Below are positions 59,955-64,000 of a stretch of DNA of 64,000 nucleotides, piece by piece. The notes beneath the pieces are model-generated. The model searched no databases and was not told the origin of the DNA. It worked only from the letters and a program-made list of their open reading frames with translations. The translations under genes and the position numbers were made by a program. The stretch covers positions 806,001 to 870,000 of the forward strand of contig CBDHEI010000002.1 in NCBI GenBank assembly GCA_965262055.1, written 5' to 3'. How positions within the stretch are numbered: the first letter of the stretch is position 1; each line of letters opens with the position of its first letter. Source of the stretch: G958296245 sp965262055. GTDB taxonomy: Bacteria > Chloroflexota > Dehalococcoidia > Lucifugimonadales > G958296245.

Positions 59955-61702
59955 GCCCCCAGCTCCTCCTCGAGCGCGCCTATGACCGCCTCGGCCTCGG
60001 CCAGAAGGCTGTCTCCGGGCGCAGGACCGTCGCCGGTGGGAGCGAAGCGGCCCCCCTCGCTCGCCGCCAGGCAGCGCAGGACGCGATCTATGGTCTCGCG
60101 GCCCACAGACCGCTCCTCCAGCAGCGCGGCGATGGCGTCGTGGGTCAGACCGGACAGGGGTCGTCCCAGCCTGTCGGCCAGGTAGCCGGTCAGGGCGCGC
60201 GCGGCTGCCGCGTGGGGGTCGCCGCCACGGCGGGCCTCTGCCAGCAGGGCCTCTGCGCGCTTCCGGGCGCGCCCGTGCGGCGAGCCCGCGGCCAGCCGTC
60301 CCCTGAGGCGGCGACCGGCGTCGGCCAGCGCGAGCAGCAAGGGAGGCGCCGCCCACGCAGCCCAGTAGAGCGCGTTGCTAGCCATGCCGCCACCCCCGGT
60401 GCGCAGCCTGGACGGCGCCGGCTTGATGTGCCTGATGTCGGTGGGCCCCGGCTCCGTGTCTTCGCTTCCCGTCGTCGTCGGGGCCGGCGGCTCACCGTCG
60501 GCGGGCGCAACCGACACGCGGATCGGCCCAGTCGAGGCGGTGCGATATATGCTCGCGTCCGGGTCGAAGTAGGGGAAGACGATGGCGGGGATCTCTATGT
60601 CGCCAGGCATGTTGGGGATGAGTACCCTCTCGTACACCTTCCTGCCGGTCAGCCGCCCGGAATTGACGTTCGTGTCTATGGCGGCGGCGCTGTCGAAAGA
60701 GCGCCATTGCGGCATGTCAGGCCAAACGGGGTCCGCCAGGTTCTCGAAGTTCGCACGGCCCGTCACGGTCACAGTCAGCGTCAGAGGGTCGCCAACGACG
60801 CCGACGCGCCTGTTAACCCTGGCGCGTATATCGAGCTGCCCCACTGCCCCGGTGAAGCCGTCCGGCGCCCCGTCCGGCAGAGACCTCACCTCGACCCCAA
60901 CCGAGTTGGTCGTCAGGGTAGAGGCCCTGCGGAAGAATCCCCCGGGTACCGGAAGCGGTATCGTAAGCGCGGCGGGGCCGATCGTCTGCTTGCCGGTCAC
61001 GGAGGGGAAGATGATGGTGCGCAGCTCCGTAACGCGGTAGTCGCGCCCGGCCGCCCGGGTCCCGTACGTGCCTTCGTTCGTCTGGTCCGTTCTCCAGAAG
61101 CCGACGAAATCGGGGGCGTCGTAATCGCTGGGTTGCACGAGCAGGCCAGCGGCCCTGTAGAAGCGGAATACGTAAGCGGTCTGCTGACCAATGTAGGGCT
61201 GAGGGTTCTCCACCTCGGCCTCGACGTAAAAATCCTGCCCGGTCAGCTCGTCCGCCGGGGGTACGATGGTCCCGCGGGAGCGCCGCTGAGGCGACGCTCC
61301 CGCGCCCTGGGTCACCATGACGGTAATAGGCTCGGTGCTGTGGGAGCGCCCGTCCACTGTTGCCGAGATCGGGTCGATGGTGAGGGTACCCGCCTCGGTC
61401 GGCTGGAGAGTGAAGACGTGCACCTCCTCGGAGGTGGTCTCACCCTGTATCGTCCTCCTGCTCATCGATATGCTTGTGCCGAGTATCGCGAATCCCCGGA
61501 GGCCAGTGAGCGCGGGACCAGACCCTGCTCTAGAGCCCCTGATCGTCAAGGTCAGAGTCAGAGTATCGTCTGTCGTAAGCTCTGTGCGGTCGACCTCGGC
61601 GGATACCAGGGGCTCTTGTGCAAGTGCGGGGCCTCCGGCTGCGTAGAGGACGACCGCGGCCACGGCGGCAGTCAGCGAGGCTCTGATCACAGTCCACATC
61701 AC
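59951..61702 (-). CDS. BatD-like protein
   Basis: 583 residues with a signal peptide (AAVAAVVLYAAGGPALAQ), repeated beta-sandwich domains (VDRTELTTDDTLTLTLTI, ELTGQDFYVEAEVENPQPYI, GDPLTLTVTVTGRANFENL), a membrane segment (YWAAWAAPPLLLALADAG) and a cytoplasmic tail of about 130 residues. Architecture and neighbours match BatD, part of the Bacteroides aerotolerance-type operon whose proteins form a membrane complex with MoxR ATPases. Exact function unsettled. Confidence 0.88.
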   Translation of the reverse strand: MMWTVIRASLTAAVAAVVLYAAGGPALAQEPLVSAEVDRTELTTDDTLTLTLTIRGSRAGSGPALTGLRGFAILGTSISMSRRTIQGETTSEEVHVFTLQPTEAGTLTIDPISATVDGRSHSTEPITVMVTQGAGASPQRRSRGTIVPPADELTGQDFYVEAEVENPQPYIGQQTAYVFRFYRAAGLLVQPSDYDAPDFVGFWRTDQTNEGTYGTRAAGRDYRVTELRTIIFPSVTGKQTIGPAALTIPLPVPGGFFRRASTLTTNSVGVEVRSLPDGAPDGFTGAVGQLDIRARVNRRVGVVGDPLTLTVTVTGRANFENLADPVWPDMPQWRSFDSAAAIDTNVNSGRLTGRKVYERVLIPNMPGDIEIPAIVFPYFDPDASIYRTASTGPIRVSVAPADGEPPAPTTTGSEDTEPGPTDIRHIKPAPSRLRTGGGGMASNALYWAAWAAPPLLLALADAGRRLRGRLAAGSPHGRARKRAEALLAEARRGGDPHAAAARALTGYLADRLGRPLSGLTHDAIAALLEERSVGRETIDRVLRCLAASEGGRFAPTGDGPAPGDSLLAEAEAVIGALEEELGA

Positions 61703-61707
61703 GCCGC

Positions 61708-62484
61708 CTACCAGTCCGGCTCCGGCGGCGGTCCGGACGGGGCCTGTTGCCGCTGCAGGTGCTCCTGCAACGTCTGCGCGTCGCTGCCCACCGCCTCCAG
61801 GAGTTGCCGGGCCTGCTCCTCGGTCAGCGGCGGAGACTGCTGTCCGCCGGGTCCTGGTTGAGGCTGCTGTTGCCCGTCCTGCTCCTCTTGCTCGCCGTCC
61901 TGTTCCGCCTCGGGCTGCTCCTGCTCATCCTGGCCGTCCTGCGAGTCCTGCTCCTGGTCTTCCTCCTGCTCTCCAGCCTGCTGCTGTTCCTGCTCTCCCT
62001 GTTGTTGCTGATCCTGTTGCTGCTCTTGCTGCTCTTGCTGCTCCTGTTCCTGCTGAATATGCCGAAGCGCAAGCTCCAGGTTGCGCTTCGCGTCCTCGTC
62101 GTCCGGGTTCAGCCGCAGCACCTCCTTGTACGCCTCCGCCGCCTTGCCGTACGCCTCTCGGTTGAAGTGGAGGTTGCCCCGGTTGAAATGGATGCTGCCG
62201 GTTAGCCCCTCGCCGGCGTTTAGCTGTGCCTGGTCGTAGCTGGACAGTGCGTCATCGTAGCTCTCCTGGCGGTACTGCGAGTTGCCGGAGTTGTAAAAGG
62301 GCTCGGGCAGGTCGGGGCTGCTCTCCTGGGCACGCCGGTAGGCCTCGACCGCACCGGCGTAGTCCTGTGCATCGAAGGCGTCGTTGCCCTGGGCGTTCGC
62401 CTCAGGGGTCTGGCGCCCGCAGGCGAGCAGGCTCGACGCAAGCAGCGCAAATACGAGCGCCAGTGTCATGATCGTCGTGCACAC
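61708..62484 (-). CDS. BatC-like TPR lipoprotein with Q/E-rich tail
   Basis: 258 residues from a GTG with GGGGGAGG upstream; an ATG at 62469 is the alternative. Lipobox SSLLACGRQ, then TPR repeats (NAQGNDAFDAQDYAGAVEAY, FNRGNLHFNREAYGKAAEAY), then about 90 residues of almost pure Gln/Glu/Asp/Gly, then a short helical tail (LLEAVGSDAQTLQEHLQ). The Q/E tract is typical of BatC-type proteins. It starts directly at the stop of the VWA gene. Confidence 0.87.
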   Translation of the reverse strand: MCTTIMTLALVFALLASSLLACGRQTPEANAQGNDAFDAQDYAGAVEAYRRAQESSPDLPEPFYNSGNSQYRQESYDDALSSYDQAQLNAGEGLTGSIHFNRGNLHFNREAYGKAAEAYKEVLRLNPDDEDAKRNLELALRHIQQEQEQQEQQEQQQDQQQQGEQEQQQAGEQEEDQEQDSQDGQDEQEQPEAEQDGEQEEQDGQQQPQPGPGGQQSPPLTEEQARQLLEAVGSDAQTLQEHLQRQQAPSGPPPEPDW

Positions 62485-63561
62485 CTAGGCCGCCTCCCCC
62501 GCCGATGGCCGGCTGCCTGGCTGTAGCCGCCCCAGGCGTGGCAGCTTCCACGGCAGCAGCGGCGCGCCCACCCTGTCGGGCATCAGCTCAGCTAGCGCCA
62601 GGGCCGCCAGGGCCAGCAGCAGGAATACCTGGAACCGCTCTATGCCGCGGGTCTCCTCCTCGCTCTGCAGCGAGGCCCTCTGCAGGTCCTCCATTTCCGC
62701 GGCCAGGTCCGCGACGGCGCTGCCGACGGCCGTGGCGCGATAGTAGCTGCCTCCAGTCTCCCGCGCGATCTGGCGCAACGTCTCCTCGTCGAGCTTGGAG
62801 AGCACGGTCTCGCCGGAGCTGTCCCGCTTGTAGCCCACGACGCGACCTGACTCATCGTAGCTGGGTACGGGCTCGCCGTCCGGGGAGCCTATGCCGATGG
62901 TGTACACGACAACGCCCTGCTCGGCGGCCCTGCGCGCCGCCGCCGAAGTGTCCCCCTCGTGGCTCTCGCCGTCGGTCATGAGCACGATCACCTTCTGGCT
63001 TGACCGTTTGGCGTCGAACCCGGCTATGGCCGCGTCGATCGCCTCCGCGATGGCCGTCCCCCGCCGGGAGACGGCATCTGGCTCGGCGCCGTCCAGGAAG
63101 ACACGCGCGGTCCCGTAGTCGAAGGTCAGGGGGAGCTGGAGAAAGGCCGCTCCGGCAAACAGCACCAGCCCGACCTCGTCTCCGGCGAGCCGTCCCATCA
63201 TGTCCGCCGTCTCCAGCTTGGCGCGCTCCAGCCTGTTCGGTCTGACATCCTTCGCCAGCATGCTGGGTGAGACATCCAGCGCGAAGATGACCTGCAAGCC
63301 CTGGCGCTCTATGGTCGTAACGCTGCTGCCCCACTGAGGGCGCGCCAAGGCGAACAGGATTAGCGCCAAGGCAGCAATCCACAGAGCGGCTCGCAGCCTC
63401 CGCCCCGGCCTGTGCACCGTGTCGGCCAGCAGCCTGATAAGCGCCGGGTCGCCCAAGCTGGCCAGCGCCGATTGACGGCGGCGCGCGGCCCAGACGAACA
63501 GCGCCAGCACCGCAGGGAGCAGCGCCGCGCCGTAAAGGAAATGCAGGTCTCCGAATGACAT
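62485..63561 (-). CDS. BatB-like von Willebrand factor A protein
   Basis: 358 residues: two N-terminal membrane segments (LYGAALLPAVLALFVWAA and ALWIAALALILFALARP), the VWA domain with MIDAS motif DVSPSM, a Thr in the TFDYGT region and VIVLMTDGESHEGD, then a C-terminal membrane segment (FQVFLLLALAALALAEL). It displays a metal-dependent binding domain outside the membrane. Second gene of the bat operon. Confidence 0.9.
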   Translation of the reverse strand: MSFGDLHFLYGAALLPAVLALFVWAARRRQSALASLGDPALIRLLADTVHRPGRRLRAALWIAALALILFALARPQWGSSVTTIERQGLQVIFALDVSPSMLAKDVRPNRLERAKLETADMMGRLAGDEVGLVLFAGAAFLQLPLTFDYGTARVFLDGAEPDAVSRRGTAIAEAIDAAIAGFDAKRSSQKVIVLMTDGESHEGDTSAAARRAAEQGVVVYTIGIGSPDGEPVPSYDESGRVVGYKRDSSGETVLSKLDEETLRQIARETGGSYYRATAVGSAVADLAAEMEDLQRASLQSEEETRGIERFQVFLLLALAALALAELMPDRVGAPLLPWKLPRLGRLQPGSRPSAGEAA

Positions 63562-63563
63562 GC

Positions 63564-64000
63564 CTAGGGCGCCCTCCTCAGCACCGTGCTGCCGAGCAGC
63601 GCCTCCAACAGAAGCAGCGAGACGGCAGGAACAAGCGCCCAGGCTGCAAGCTCTTGGTACCGGGTGAAGACCTGCACCTCTACCTCAGACTTCTCCAGCG
63701 CGTCGATCTCGTCGTAGACCTGGCGGAGCCCCTCGGCGTCCGCAGCGCGGAAGTACTTTCCGCCGGTAAGCTCTGCGACCCGCCTCAGTATCTCCTCGTC
63801 CAGGTCGCTCTCCCGGTATATGACCCGTTCGCCGAACAGGCCGGGGGCCGGAAATGGGACCAACCCGGGTTGGCCCGCCCCTATGGCATAGACCTTGATT
63901 CCGAGCGCCTCCACTGCGACGGCGGCCGTGAACGGGTCGACCTGCCCCGCGTTGTTGGCCCCGTCGGTCAGCAGGACGACGATCCTATTCTCCGCCGTGG
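63564..64000 (-). CDS. BatA-like von Willebrand factor A protein (5' end outside window)
   Basis: C-terminal 145 residues of a VWA protein. The frame is open to the window edge, so the N-terminal part with MIDAS lies outside. Visible: IVVLLTDGANNAGQVDP, ALGIKVYAIGAGQPGLVPF, RVAELTGGKYFRAADAEGL and a terminal membrane segment. It stops three bases before the next VWA gene. Confidence 0.88.
   Translation of the reverse strand, partial: TAENRIVVLLTDGANNAGQVDPFTAAVAVEALGIKVYAIGAGQPGLVPFPAPGLFGERVIYRESDLDEEILRRVAELTGGKYFRAADAEGLRQVYDEIDALEKSEVEVQVFTRYQELAAWALVPAVSLLLLEALLGSTVLRRAP

Noticed and set aside
59375..61861. 828-codon plus-strand open frame
   Set aside because: Antisense shadow of batE and batD; Arg/Gly/Ala/Pro-rich with no domain, while the minus strand encodes clear proteins with signal peptides and overlaps.

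Overview
The window is high-GC bacterial DNA from a genome loaded with insertion sequences. The gene content (sulfatase with its formylglycine-generating enzyme, enolase-superfamily dehydratase, phytanoyl-CoA dioxygenase, CehA/McbA metallohydrolase, Asp-box sialidase-like proteins, GMC oxidoreductase, NHL propeller) resembles environmental Chloroflexota of the SAR202/Dehalococcoidia kind. That assignment is an inference from family content; no rRNA or taxonomic marker is present.

Layout. 1-7.2 kb is an IS graveyard: two IS21 elements and a third istB remnant, an IS256, a truncated IS110 caught between 240-bp inverted arms of IS256 sequence, and an IS5 lying inside a META-domain gene that IS21 sequences also broke. 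7.6-12.5 kb (minus strand) is an acid-sugar catabolism cluster: DapA-like aldolase, enolase-superfamily dehydratase, amidohydrolase, a decayed stretch and a sialidase-like protein. 12.7-20 kb holds four more IS elements (two IS1380 types, an rve-type element with 43-bp inverted repeats, IS1182) and a broken Gfo/Idh/MocA gene. 20-32.5 kb carries a winged-helix regulator, a HEPN-like protein, a 2-hydroxyacid dehydrogenase, the sulfatase/FGE pair, an NHL protein, a zinc alcohol dehydrogenase, a CehA/McbA protein with a PPOX-type flavoprotein, a lipoprotein and a membrane protein/XRE regulator pair. Three small non-coding repeat elements lie between these genes.

32.5-50 kb (all minus strand) is largely biosynthetic: DAHP synthase behind an aromatic-rich leader peptide and terminator, a GNAT, an ABC-2 exporter, Uma2 nuclease, PhyH dioxygenase, DUF402, then his genes (hisZ-hisG-PLC-like-hisD-hisC-hisC, a DUF433/DUF5615 module, GMC oxidoreductase with its small subunit, and hisB). 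50-57 kb has a desaturase, IS1380 remnants, an MFS transporter, a threonine aldolase and a second, inverted IS1182. 57-64 kb has another DUF433/DUF5615 module, tRNA-His, a sialidase-like protein and a batA-E operon running off the window end.

The best candidate for something undescribed is the DAHP synthase leader. A 29-residue peptide carries Tyr-Trp-Arg-Phe-Tyr-Phe just before a hairpin, an alternative antiterminator pairing, and an intrinsic terminator ahead of the gene. This is a complete ribosome-mediated attenuator that could read all three aromatic amino acids. Other notable points are the duplication scar that explains the two hisC genes, long-form HisG encoded with HisZ, recurrent TTGA stop/start overlaps, and the META gene that becomes readable again once the IS5 is removed in silico.
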